Under the pieces are notes generated by a model. It saw only the letters and a list, made by a program, of their open reading frames with translations. It made no database searches and had not been told where the DNA came from. From Demequina sp. TMPB413 (lineage in GTDB: Bacteria > Actinomycetota > Actinomycetes > Actinomycetales > Demequinaceae), in the NCBI RefSeq assembly GCF_020447105.2, contig NZ_CP096184.1:558001-622000 (forward strand): DNA of 64,000 nucleotides, written 5' to 3'. Of the stretch, positions 17,478 to 25,490 are shown one piece after another. Made by a program: the position numbers and the translations under genes. Every line of letters begins with the position of its first letter. Position 1 is the first letter of the stretch.

Positions 17478-18593
17478 GTGGGCGAGCTGCGCGGCGTCAT
17501 CGCTGGTGCGAGGCGGGTCGTGGTGAAGATCGGCTCCTCGTCGCTGACGGGTGCCGACGGCCACCTGTCGCGTGACGCCGTCACCGCCCTGGCCGACGTG
17601 CTGGCAGCCGAGCGCCTTGCCGGCAGGCAGATCATCCTGGTGACGTCGGGAGCGATCGCGGCGGGCATCGGGCCCATGGGGCTCCCCGCGCGTCCGCGCG
17701 ACCTTGAGATGCAGCAGGCGGCGGCGTCGGTGGGGCAGGGCCTGCTCGTTGCCGCGTACACGGAGGCCTTCGCCCGGCACGGCCTGACCACGGGCCAGGT
17801 GCTCCTCACGAGCGATGACATGGTGCGCCGCACCCACTACGGCAACGCCCAACGTGCGCTCAACCGCCTGCTTGACCTGGGCGTCGTCCCGATCGTGAAT
17901 GAGAACGACACTGTCGCCACGGATGAGATCCGTTTTGGCGACAACGACCGCCTGGCGGCGCTGGTGGCGACTGTGGCGCACGCTGACGCTCTGGTGCTGC
18001 TCACGGACGTCGATGGGCTCTACACGGCCGCCCCCGACACGCCGGGCGCCGAGCGCATCGTGGAGGTCACTGATCCTCAAGACGTGGCGGGCATCGACAT
18101 TTCGCGGCGCGGCTCTGCCCTGGGCACCGGCGGCATGATTACCAAGCTTGAGGCGGCCTCGCTCGCGACCACATCGGGAGTGGTGGTGGTGCTGACGTCC
18201 GCAGGGAACGCGGCCGACGCTTTGGCAGGGCATCCTGTGGGCACCCTTTTTCATGTGACAGGTAAGCGCGACACGACGCGGCTGCAGTGGCTGGCTCACG
18301 CCGCGAAGGTGCGCGGGGCGTTTGTATTGGACGACGGCGCGGTTCGGGCGGTTTCCGGACGGCGTGCGTCGCTGCTTGCGGCAGGCGTAGTCGAGGTGCG
18401 CGGCGCCTTCGAGGCGGGGGAGCCGGTGGAGCTCCTGACGCGCGCGGGCATGGTGGTGGCGCGTGGCTTCGCGGGATTCTCCGCAGAGGAGGCCGACCGC
18501 ATGAAGGGGCTCTCAACCGGAGCCCTTCGAGAGTCTCTGGGCGAGGTCTTCGCGCGCGAGCTCATCCACATCGACGACCTCGTGGTGCTGTAG
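17478..18593 (+). CDS. proB: Glutamate 5-kinase
   Basis: 371 residues from the GTG at 17478, preceded by CGGAGGA; the open frame continues upstream into obg but homology starts here. The amino-acid kinase domain (about 1-260) shows VVKIGSSSLTG, VTSGAIAAG, NENDTVATDE and LTDVDGLYT. A PUA domain occupies about 285-371. It phosphorylates glutamate, the first and usually proline-inhibited step of proline synthesis. The next pathway enzyme, proA, is 1 kb away, separated by an oppositely oriented esterase gene. Confidence 0.95.
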   Translation: MGELRGVIAGARRVVVKIGSSSLTGADGHLSRDAVTALADVLAAERLAGRQIILVTSGAIAAGIGPMGLPARPRDLEMQQAAASVGQGLLVAAYTEAFARHGLTTGQVLLTSDDMVRRTHYGNAQRALNRLLDLGVVPIVNENDTVATDEIRFGDNDRLAALVATVAHADALVLLTDVDGLYTAAPDTPGAERIVEVTDPQDVAGIDISRRGSALGTGGMITKLEAASLATTSGVVVVLTSAGNAADALAGHPVGTLFHVTGKRDTTRLQWLAHAAKVRGAFVLDDGAVRAVSGRRASLLAAGVVEVRGAFEAGEPVELLTRAGMVVARGFAGFSAEEADRMKGLSTGALRESLGEVFARELIHIDDLVVL

Positions 18594-18638
18594 GCGCCGC
18601 TCGCACCAGGTTGCCCCGGCTGCCGCAACCGCGGGCCA

Positions 18639-18787
18639 GCACCGCGCGCCCCGCGCGCTGCGCGCATGGGGCCGCGGTGCAGGCACGCCCGTAGCGGGTG
18701 GACAGTTTGAACCGTCCGGGCGCGCGACACGCCGGTCTTGAGGCTCGTGAGGCGGCGAGTCGCGGCGTGTCGCGGTCAGAACGGTTC
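18639..18787. other. Structured intergenic element with nested inverted repeats
   Basis: The 275 bases between convergent proB and the esterase hold no gene. They contain an 8-base inverted repeat GCACCGCG (18639-18646) / CGCGGTGC (18673-18680). Next comes a nested pair: outer GAACCGT (18709-18715) / ACGGTTC (18781-18787), inner perfect 12-base CGCGACACGCCG (18723-18734) / CGGCGTGTCGCG (18763-18774). No T-tract follows. It could be a bidirectional terminator or a structured RNA. Confidence 0.5.
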
Positions 18788-18868
18788 GCAGTGTCGGAGG
18801 GCGGGGCGGGCGCCGTGGCCGAGCTCGGTCCGGCCGATGGGTTGCGACGAGGCCGCCGGGGATGCGAG

Positions 18869-19492
18869 TCAGGGCCGCGTGAGGTGCGCCTTCACGTCGG
18901 CGAGTTCCTGATCGTGCACCGAGTGCGCCAACCCTGGGTACACCTTCTCTGTCAGGGTCGTCTGCGTCTTAAGCCACGCCGAAGCTGCAGTGACCAGCGT
19001 TTCCGGGACCACAGCGTCGGCCGTGCCCCTGCCCCAGAAAACGGGAGGTAGCGTTTCGGCGAGGCGAGCGTCGGCCGGTTGCGGCTCGGCAAGGACGAAG
19101 CCGCTCAGAATGACGGTGTCCTTGATCCGCTCTGGACGGGTCCGCAAGAGCTGACTGGCCATCATGCCGCCCTGCGAAAAGCCCACGGTGACAAGCCGGG
19201 CAGTAGCAGGCACGTTGTCGTCAATCCACTCCCACAGCGCATCCGTCGCGGATTCGATGGGCGCCGGATCGAGCCAACGGCTGGCGTCGCCCGCCAGAGG
19301 GAACCAGGCCGCCCCTCCGTATCCCATCTCCAACGGCGCGCGCACCGACGCCCACGGCGCATCCACACCTAGATAGGGAGCGATGCCGGGCAGGTCGCGC
19401 TCGTTGGAGCCGTAGCCGTGCAGGAGCAGGACGACGGTCTCGGGCGCGGGGTGGTCCGCCCAATCGGGGCTGTATAGCGCTTCGAGGGTCAT
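18869..19492 (-). CDS. Alpha/beta-hydrolase, phospholipase/carboxylesterase family
   Basis: 207 residues from the ATG at 19492. It has the serine hydrolase features LLLHGYGSNERD (oxyanion loop), GFSQGGMMA (nucleophile elbow GxSxG), a later Asp (GTADAVVPETL) and His (GLAHSVHDQE), giving a full catalytic triad. This is the COG0400 carboxylesterase/lysophospholipase-like group. The substrate is unknown. It sits alone on the minus strand between proB and proA. Confidence 0.85.
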   Translation of the reverse strand: MTLEALYSPDWADHPAPETVVLLLHGYGSNERDLPGIAPYLGVDAPWASVRAPLEMGYGGAAWFPLAGDASRWLDPAPIESATDALWEWIDDNVPATARLVTVGFSQGGMMASQLLRTRPERIKDTVILSGFVLAEPQPADARLAETLPPVFWGRGTADAVVPETLVTAASAWLKTQTTLTEKVYPGLAHSVHDQELADVKAHLTRP

Positions 19493-19570
19493 GACTCCAG
19501 TAAACCGCGAACCATGGCGGTGCCACCGCCACCCTGACCGGCCCGCATGCCCGCGCCTACACTGGTCGGC

Positions 19571-20854
19571 ATGACTGACACTGTGATCTCCCCCGACGTC
19601 GAAGCCGCCGTCCTCGAGGCATGCCAGCGCGCCAAGGTTGCCTCGCGGGCGCTCGCGACAGCCACCAGGATCACCAAGGACGCCGCGCTGCATGCCATGG
19701 CAGACGGTTTGGTGGCCGACGCCGCCCGCATCGTCGCGGCGAACGCGAAGGACGTTGACCGCGAGCGGGACGGCGGCATGAGCCCAGGCCTCCTGGACAG
19801 GCTGACGCTCACGGAGGAGCGCATCACGACGATCGCAGAGGCGCTGCGCTTCCTCGCGTCCCTGCCGGACCCCGTGGGGGAGATCAGGCGCGGTTCCACG
19901 CTGCCCAACGGCTTGCGGCTCACCCAGAAGGCCGTGCCGATGGGCGTGGTCGGCATGATCTACGAGGCACGACCCAACGTCACCGTGGATGCGGCGGGCT
20001 TGGCGCTCAAGTCAGGAAACGCAGCGGTGTTGCGCGGGGGGTCGGCGGCGGCCGAGTCCAACGAGGTGATCGTGGCGGTGCTGCAGGACGCGCTCGAGTC
20101 CGTCGGCTTGCCGCGCGATTGCGTGCAGTCCATCGATGCGTACGGGCGCGAGGGCGCGAGGGTGCTCATGCACGCGCGCGGCCTGGTGGACGTGCTGGTG
20201 CCGCGCGGCGGGCGGGGGCTCATCCAGACGGTGGTCAAGGAATCGACCGTGCCAGCGATCGAGACGGGGGAGGGCAACTGTCACGTCTACCTCGACGCCT
20301 CTGCGCCGCTCGAGCGGTCCATCAACATCGTCATCAACTCGAAGACTCACCGCGTGGGTGTGTGCAACGCGGCCGAGACGCTGCTGGTGCACAAAGACGC
20401 AGAGGACAAGTTGCCTGCCGTGCTGGCGGCTCTCCACGCATCAGGAGTGACGCTCCACGTCGACGACGCTGCTGCGAGCCTTGCCCCTGACAACGTCCCG
20501 ACGGTGCCTGCCATGGAGGAGGACTGGGAGACGGAGTACTTGTCGATGGACCTCGCGGTCAAGGTGGTGGACGACATTGACGAGGCAATCGCGCACATCC
20601 GGCGCTACTCGACGGGCCACACTGAGGCGATCGTCACGGACGACATCAACGCCGCAGAGCACTTCGTATCCCACTTGGACAGCGCCGCAGTGATGGTCAA
20701 CGCGTCGACCCGCTTCACCGATGGCGGCGAGTTTGGCTTGGGGGCCGAGATCGGGATCTCCACGCAGAAGTTGCACGCGCGCGGCCCCATGGGCCTCGCG
20801 GAACTCACCACGACCACGTGGGTGGTCTACGGCGACGGGCACGTCCGCGGCTAG
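19571..20854 (+). CDS. proA: Glutamate-5-semialdehyde dehydrogenase (gamma-glutamyl phosphate reductase)
   Basis: 427 residues from the ATG at 19571; a Met eight codons upstream is less likely. [15 protein letters not shown] is the family signature, [11 protein letters not shown] carries catalytic C265, and the C-terminal [20 protein letters not shown] is split as [10 protein letters not shown] and LHARGPMGL. It reduces gamma-glutamyl phosphate with NADPH to glutamate semialdehyde, the second step of proline synthesis after ProB. A small membrane protein and nadD follow downstream. Confidence 0.96.
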   Translation: MTDTVISPDVEAAVLEACQRAKVASRALATATRITKDAALHAMADGLVADAARIVAANAKDVDRERDGGMSPGLLDRLTLTEERITTIAEALRFLASLPDPVGEIRRGSTLPNGLRLTQKAVPMGVVGMIYEARPNVTVDAAGLALKSGNAAVLRGGSAAAESNEVIVAVLQDALESVGLPRDCVQSIDAYGREGARVLMHARGLVDVLVPRGGRGLIQTVVKESTVPAIETGEGNCHVYLDASAPLERSINIVINSKTHRVGVCNAAETLLVHKDAEDKLPAVLAALHASGVTLHVDDAAASLAPDNVPTVPAMEEDWETEYLSMDLAVKVVDDIDEAIAHIRRYSTGHTEAIVTDDINAAEHFVSHLDSAAVMVNASTRFTDGGEFGLGAEIGISTQKLHARGPMGLAELTTTTWVVYGDGHVRG

Positions 20855-20922
20855 CGAGTCGTTCCTTTCGTGAGGCGCCTCATGAAATACTGGGCGCTAA
20901 GCGAAACGTAGAAGGAGTCACT

Positions 20923-21078
20923 GTGAGCATGATCCTCATGGCCGCCGTCCAAGAGACGCACGCGGAGTCCTCGATTCCGCCGGCCGCGGTTGGGCTACTC
21001 GCTTTCGCGGGCCTGATGTCGCTGCTCTTTGTCACTTATGCGTTCCGGAGTGTGGGTACCCGTCACCAGGGTGAGTAG
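20923..21078 (+). CDS. Small single-span membrane protein of unknown function
   Basis: 51 residues from the GTG at 20923, which has GAAGGAG about seven bases upstream. A hydrophilic N-terminus is followed by one membrane segment (about 17-41, AVGLLAFAGLMSLLFVTYAF) and a short basic tail. Small proteins of this kind lie between proA and nadD in related actinobacteria, but I know no function. Its stop overlaps the likely nadD start by eight bases, which supports it being translated. Confidence 0.7.
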   Translation: MSMILMAAVQETHAESSIPPAAVGLLAFAGLMSLLFVTYAFRSVGTRHQGE

Positions 21079-21661
21079 CCTCCGCATCGGCGTCCTTGGC
21101 GGGACGTTCGATCCGATTCACGTTGGCCACCTCGTTGTGGCCAGTGAGGTGTGCCATTCCCTCGGTCTCGATCGCGTGTTGCTGGTCCCCGCCGTGCGTC
21201 AGCCCTTCAAGGAGTCTGACGGCCACGCCACCCCGGCGCAGCGTCTCGACATGTGTCGGCTCGCGGCGACCGGCGATCCGCGGTTGGAGGCGTCCGACGT
21301 TGACGTGGTCAGGGGCAGCACGACCTACACGGTCGATACCCTCACCGACCTCGCGGCGGTCTACCCAGACGCAGACTTCTTCTTCATTGGAGGGGCGGAC
21401 TCGATCGCCCGGTTGTCCGAATGGCGCGATCCTGACCGCTTGGTGACCCTTGCCACCTTTGTCGCAGTCGGCAGACCTGGCTACGAGCAGCCAGCGCCGG
21501 GTGCGTCACACCTTGTGGTCGAGGCCCCCCAGATGGGGGTATCCTCGACCGAAGTTCGGCGCCGACTGCGGACCGGAGCGCCTGTGCGCTATCTGGTCCC
21601 TGACTCGGTGGCCGATTACATCACTCAGCACTCGCTGTATCTCGGAGGATCGGATGCCTGA
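21071..21661 (+). CDS. nadD: Nicotinate-nucleotide adenylyltransferase
   Basis: 196 residues from the GTG at 21071; an ATG at 21029 would add 14 residues of poor similarity. The N-terminal GVLGGTFDPIHVGH is the nucleotidyltransferase motif, and the C-terminal MGVSSTEVRRRL is the second ATP-binding motif (ISSTxIR). It makes deamido-NAD from nicotinate mononucleotide and ATP. It overlaps the small membrane protein before it and the next gene after it. Confidence 0.94.
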   Translation: MSSLRIGVLGGTFDPIHVGHLVVASEVCHSLGLDRVLLVPAVRQPFKESDGHATPAQRLDMCRLAATGDPRLEASDVDVVRGSTTYTVDTLTDLAAVYPDADFFFIGGADSIARLSEWRDPDRLVTLATFVAVGRPGYEQPAPGASHLVVEAPQMGVSSTEVRRRLRTGAPVRYLVPDSVADYITQHSLYLGGSDA

Positions 21662-23423
21662 CGCGCCCTTGTCGCGCCGTGCACGCCGCGCCATGGAGGC
21701 TCAGGCCGCAGAGCGCGCCGCGGCTCATGACGACCCCACCCTGCCCGCTGGGCAAGGTGCCGACACACGCGAAAATGAAGCCGCCGCCGAAGCTGAACGA
21801 CAGCTCTCGCGTAGGGATCGCCGACGCCTAGAGCGCCTCGCGCGGCCCATGGAGAGTTGGACGGCGGAAGAGGAGATGATCGCTACCGGTCAGATCCCCG
21901 CCATGACTCCCGAGCGCATCGCGGAACAAGAGCGGCTCGCGCGCGAGGCCGCCGAGAAGGCCGCCGCCGATGCGCAGACGGCGTCAGCCGAATTGCGCAT
22001 TCTGGCACAGCGAGACCTGGAGGGCTTTCAGCCAGGCGAAGCCGACGCCGCCCCGGTGACCGAACCCGTCGCCGACGCAGCGCCGACGCCGGTTGAGCCA
22101 ACGGCCGACGAGCGGGCTGGCGCCTTCGAGCCGGTGGCCAAGGCTGAGCCCAGCGATTTCGAGCCCGCCGGCGAGACGGCCCCCACGACCGAACCGGGGA
22201 CGTTCGAGCCCGTCGAAGAGGCGAAGCCAGCAGAGCCCGCCGCTGTGACCGAGGAGTACTCGCCTCGCTTCGAGCTCGACGGCGAGGGCCTGGCTCCGGT
22301 GGCACCCGGGCAGCAGGCTCCTGAAGCCCCTGAAGAGGAGCCCGCCGCAGAAGCGACGGTCGAGGACCGGCCAGACACGACCGAGTCGGCGCGCACATCA
22401 GACGATCTCAACGAGGCCGCGGCCGCGGCCGCTCGCGCCAAGGTGTTCGAAGAACTATTTCCGCCGGGCTCCTCCCAAGCGGCCTTGCTTGAGCAAGATC
22501 GACTCGCGCGCGAGGCCCAGGCGTCGCCAGCGGAGAACGCGCCGGAAGACGACGAGGCAGAAGAGCGTCGGCGCGGCATCGAGGAGTTGCGCAGGCTCAC
22601 CGAAGCCGCGATGAGCGGCATCGAGAAGAGCGCGCGTCAAGAACCAGCACCAGGGCCGGCGCCAGAGCAGAGCGCGGACGCGCAGCAGGAGCCACCAGTC
22701 GCCAGCCGCTTCGAGATGCCAGCTGACCCCGAGGGTGAGCAGCAGTTCTCGACGCTGGGCGCACCTGCACCTGCACCTGCACCCGCTCCGTGGGAGCCGC
22801 TGGCGAACGCGCCTTTCCCCGTACCAGGATCGCTCGCGCCTCCTAGCGGCCAGTTCCCCGTCATGCCGCCTCCCCAGGCTCCCGTGCCAGAGGGACCGAC
22901 TCCCGTCGCTCCGGTGACACCGCCTGGAGGCCTCGCTCCTCACCACGCGACCTTTGACGAGACTCTCCGTGCGTCGTCCGGCGAGGTGCCGATGCCGCCA
23001 GCCTCCGCAACCGATGCAGGCTTTGGCAACGACCCCGCCCCGTGGGGGACTCACCCGCTCGACGCGGCCGCCCCGTCGTCGCCGCCGGAGGTTGACGACT
23101 TCGAGCCTGTCAATGACGTGCCTCGGCCGGACTTCTCGCAGTTGTACAACCAGCCGCGCCAACAGGGCCCCGCGACGACGGGTCAGAACCCGACGGCAGC
23201 GCAGTTCCCTTCGAGCGGCCAGTTCCCGACAACGGGTCAGTTCCCGGCCAGCGGTCAGTTCCCTGTGACTGGCGAGTTCCCCGTCACAGGTCAGATCCGT
23301 CGCGTTCCCGACTTGCCGCCAGTGGGCGGCGCGAAGCACTTCAAGTGGCTGCACCTGGCCGTGATTGGGGCATTGATGTTCTTGCTGGGCGTGGTCATCT
23401 ACAACGTGGCGTTCGGCCAGTGA
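21654..23423 (+). CDS. Ala/Pro/Glu-rich protein with a C-terminal membrane anchor
   Basis: 589 residues from the ATG at 21654 (CGGAGGA upstream), overlapping the nadD stop. Not a recognised family. The N-terminal 110 residues are charged and helical, with a likely coiled coil near ERIAEQERLAREAAEKAAA. A long disordered Glu/Ala/Pro middle follows. Five tandem copies of a QFPxxG hexapeptide lie near residues 517-546. A single membrane helix (about 565-585, VIGALMFLLGVVIYNVAF) ends the protein. Being tail-anchored, most of it should face the cytoplasm. The nadD-this-rsfS position is shared by related actinobacteria. Function unknown. Confidence 0.8.
   Translation: MPDAPLSRRARRAMEAQAAERAAAHDDPTLPAGQGADTRENEAAAEAERQLSRRDRRRLERLARPMESWTAEEEMIATGQIPAMTPERIAEQERLAREAAEKAAADAQTASAELRILAQRDLEGFQPGEADAAPVTEPVADAAPTPVEPTADERAGAFEPVAKAEPSDFEPAGETAPTTEPGTFEPVEEAKPAEPAAVTEEYSPRFELDGEGLAPVAPGQQAPEAPEEEPAAEATVEDRPDTTESARTSDDLNEAAAAAARAKVFEELFPPGSSQAALLEQDRLAREAQASPAENAPEDDEAEERRRGIEELRRLTEAAMSGIEKSARQEPAPGPAPEQSADAQQEPPVASRFEMPADPEGEQQFSTLGAPAPAPAPAPWEPLANAPFPVPGSLAPPSGQFPVMPPPQAPVPEGPTPVAPVTPPGGLAPHHATFDETLRASSGEVPMPPASATDAGFGNDPAPWGTHPLDAAAPSSPPEVDDFEPVNDVPRPDFSQLYNQPRQQGPATTGQNPTAAQFPSSGQFPTTGQFPASGQFPVTGEFPVTGQIRRVPDLPPVGGAKHFKWLHLAVIGALMFLLGVVIYNVAFGQ
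23202..23291 (+). repeat. Five tandem 18-base repeats encoding QFPxxG
   Basis: Five consecutive 18-base units lie inside the gene at 21654. They encode QFPSSG, QFPTTG, QFPASG, QFPVTG and EFPVTG. The third-position changes and the variable two residues suggest an old expansion kept at protein level. Confidence 0.85.
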
Positions 23424-23782
23424 CGGCCACCGAGAGGGCCGTTGACCTCACGCTCAAGGCCGCACTCGCCGCGTCGGACAAGAAGGCAGAAGACATCCTG
23501 GCGCTCGACGTGAGCGCGCAGATGCCTCTGGCCGACGTGTTCCTGCTGGCGACCGGCTCGAACGAACGTCAGGTCGCCGCCATCGCGGAGGGTATCGAGG
23601 AGGCGTTGCTGGCCTCCGGCGTCAAGGCGATCCGCCGCGAGGGCATGCGCGAGGGCCGGTGGGCGCTCATGGACTTCAACGACGTCATTGTGCACGTCAT
23701 GCACCAAGAGGACAGGGCGTACTACTCGCTCGAGCGTTTGTGGAAGGACTGTCCCGTCGTTCCGTTGCCAGACGAGCTGTGA
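23420..23782 (+). CDS. rsfS: Ribosome silencing factor RsfS (Iojap family)
   Basis: 120 residues from a GTG at 23420 that overlaps the previous stop as GTGA. Family motifs KKAEDILALDVSAQMPLAD, FLLATGSNERQVAAI, WALMDFNDVIVHVM and YYSLERLW are present. It binds L14 and blocks subunit joining under starvation. The gene starts a chain of GTGA overlaps that runs through two histidine phosphatases. Confidence 0.95.
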   Translation: MTATERAVDLTLKAALAASDKKAEDILALDVSAQMPLADVFLLATGSNERQVAAIAEGIEEALLASGVKAIRREGMREGRWALMDFNDVIVHVMHQEDRAYYSLERLWKDCPVVPLPDEL

Positions 23783-24396
23783 GGCGGCTGATCCTTGTCC
23801 GTCACGGTGAGACGGACTGGAACGCCGCGTTCCGACTTCAAGGCGCCTCTGACATCCCGCTGAACGACAGGGGCAGGGCCCAAGCTCGCGCCGCGGCCCC
23901 GCTGCTGGCGCAACTCGCGCCCGTCGAGCGGATCGTCTCCTCTGACTTGTCTCGCGCTCACGAGACGGCGCGGATCATCGCCGAAGAGACCGGTGCCGAG
24001 GTGCTGACCGACGCGCGCCTGCGCGAGCGCTGCTACGGCGTGTGGGAGGGTCTCGAGCTGGCCGTGAGGCGTGCCGACCACGCGGAGGAGCACGCACGCT
24101 GGGAGAAGGGCCTGGAGCCGCGGATCGAGGGCTACGAAGGTCACGCCTTGGTGGCCGAACGCGCGCTCGCGACCGTAGCGGACCACGCCACGGGCGACGG
24201 CACCTTCATGTTCGTGGCCCACGGCTCCACGCTGCGGGTGCTCATGTGTGCCCTGCTGGGCCTCGAACTGGGTTCGCGAGCCGTCGGCACACTAGGCAAT
24301 GCGCGCTGGGCGGAGCTCGAACTCGCAGGTGACGACGCCGATGGGCACTGGGTCCTGCGCGAACTCAACGCGGTGGGCGATACGGTCTTGGCGTGA
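23779..24396 (+). CDS. Histidine phosphatase (phosphoglycerate mutase-like)
   Basis: 205 residues from the GTG at 23779 (GTGA overlap with rsfS). LILVRHGETDWN gives the phospho-acceptor His9 of the RHG motif, SSDLSRAHETA the second Arg, RERCYGVWEG the acidic residue, and FVAHGSTLR the second catalytic His. This cofactor-independent-fold family includes phosphatases for sugar phosphates, phosphoglycerate and other small molecules; the substrate cannot be told. The rsfS-phosphatase arrangement is common in actinobacteria. Confidence 0.88.
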   Translation: MRRLILVRHGETDWNAAFRLQGASDIPLNDRGRAQARAAAPLLAQLAPVERIVSSDLSRAHETARIIAEETGAEVLTDARLRERCYGVWEGLELAVRRADHAEEHARWEKGLEPRIEGYEGHALVAERALATVADHATGDGTFMFVAHGSTLRVLMCALLGLELGSRAVGTLGNARWAELELAGDDADGHWVLRELNAVGDTVLA

Positions 24397-25007
24397 TCTG
24401 TCTGGTTCTTGTGCGCCACGCCCGCACCGGCTACAACACGGAGGGGCGGCTGCAGGGCTCGCTCGACGTGCCGTTGGGCGCGGATGGCCTGGCGCAGGCG
24501 GAGCAGGTCGCACAGCGAGTGGTAGCTGAGTACGGGGCGGAGGTGGCCGTAGCGTCGTCCCCTTTGGTGCGCGCCGCTCACACGGCCGACGCCGTGGCCG
24601 AGTTGATTGGCGCAGGTCCGGCCGAGCGCGACGCCAGATTCACACAGCGCCCCTATGGCGTGTGGGAGGGCCACACCTGGGACCAGGTGCGCGAGCAGTG
24701 GCCAGAGGAGTACCGGCGGCGCCACGACGGGCTCGATCCCGCCATCCCCGGTTGGGGACACTCAGGCGAGGTGGGCGACCGTGTTGCCGCTGGCCTGAGG
24801 GACCGCGCGGCCGGCGCCGCGCAAGCGGGCGTGAAGACCGTGGTGATCGTGAGCCACGGCAGCGCGATCATGCTGGGCGTGGCCCGCATCCTGGGCCTGC
24901 CCCTGACGCCGTCTCGGTTGGGTCACCTGCCGCACGGGGCATGGAACGAGCTGTGCTGGCACGGGGGCGACGATTGGCCGCTCGAGAGGTACTGCGTGGG
25001 GCGCTAG
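24393..25007 (+). CDS. Second histidine phosphatase family protein
   Basis: 204 residues, GTG start overlapping the previous stop as GTGA. The catalytic motif is VRHARTGYN (RHA rather than RHG), followed by SSPLVRAAHTA, RPYGVWEG and IVSHGSAIM, so both catalytic His residues are kept. It is a diverged tandem paralog of the preceding gene. The pair may act on different substrates. It ends the operon before the repeat block. Confidence 0.87.
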   Translation: MICLVLVRHARTGYNTEGRLQGSLDVPLGADGLAQAEQVAQRVVAEYGAEVAVASSPLVRAAHTADAVAELIGAGPAERDARFTQRPYGVWEGHTWDQVREQWPEEYRRRHDGLDPAIPGWGHSGEVGDRVAAGLRDRAAGAAQAGVKTVVIVSHGSAIMLGVARILGLPLTPSRLGHLPHGAWNELCWHGGDDWPLERYCVGR

Positions 25008-25062
25008 GCGCTGGTACTCGGGCGCTGCCCACGCGGTGATACGGCTCGCGCCGCGGCCCGTG

Positions 25063-25173
25063 TCGCTCCCGCAACCTTGCCATATCGCTCCCGCAACCCT
25101 GCCATGTGGTTCCCGCAACCCTGCCATATGGCTTCCGCCACTCTGCGACGCGACCCACCGCCACCTTGCCATA
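25063..25173. repeat. Degenerate 22-base tandem repeat (five units)
   Basis: Five units of about 22 bases start at 25063, 25085, 25107, 25129 and 25151. The consensus is near CCCGCAACCCTGCCATAT preceded by a variable CGCT/GGTT. The first three units are nearly identical; the last two are decayed. The block lies in the 355-base gap between the phosphatase gene and tRNA-Ala, which holds no supportable gene. Confidence 0.7.
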
Positions 25174-25222
25174 TGGTTGTGGTGGTCGTTTTGGCACGCC
25201 AAACGACCACCACAACCATATG
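25170..25222. repeat. Long near-perfect intergenic hairpin
   Basis: The left arm (25170-25195) starts CATATGGTTGTGGTGG and the right arm (25198-25222) ends CCACCACAACCATATG. About 24 pairs form, with a single-base bulge in the T run and a tiny loop. The outer CATATG continues the last unit of the adjoining tandem repeat. There is no T-tract, so it is not a classic terminator. It may be a palindromic mobile-repeat relic or a structured RNA. Confidence 0.7.
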
Positions 25223-25362
25223 CCGGGCATGGTGGGGCGGGGAGTGCGAGGCGCTGGGCCCCGGCTCGTGGGGTGCGAGCACGCCGGGAGCCGATTGGAT
25301 ATTCGGACCCGTTCTGGGCTACGATGACGGTCGCTCTTATGAGCGCGTGATCGCAAGATCGC

Positions 25363-25435
25363 GGGGCTGTGGCGCAGCTGGTAGCGCACCTGCATGGCAT
25401 GCAGGGGGTCAGGGGTTCGAGTCCCCTCAGCTCCA
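25363..25435 (+). tRNA. tRNA-Ala (anticodon GGC)
   Basis: 73 bases with a complete cloverleaf. Acceptor arms GGGGCTG and CAGCTCC form the G3:U70 wobble that identifies tRNA-Ala. The anticodon stem is CCTGC/GCAGG, with loop ATGGCAT and anticodon GGC at 25396-25398. The T-arm is GGGGTTCGAGTCCCC. The discriminator is A and CCA is not encoded. It reads GCC and GCU codons. Confidence 0.95.
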
Positions 25436-25463
25436 CTGAGTTGTTGGAGACAGCTCTTCGGGA

Positions 25464-25486
25464 AGCCGACCTTCGGGTCGGCTTTC
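25464..25486 (+). terminator. Terminator after tRNA-Ala
   Basis: AGCCGACC-TTCG-GGTCGGCT is an 8-pair stem with a stable UUCG tetraloop, followed by TTTCT. It lies 28 bases after the tRNA and just beyond the end of the convergent azoreductase gene, so it may serve both strands. Confidence 0.8.
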
Positions 25487-25490
25487 TGCA

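Noticed and set aside
25063-25222. Possible CRISPR array
   Set aside because: Units are contiguous 22-base tandem repeats without unique spacers, and there are no cas genes.
25363-25435. tRNA-Ala as an integration site of a mobile element
   Set aside because: No integrase, no repeated tRNA 3' end and no change in gene content was found nearby.
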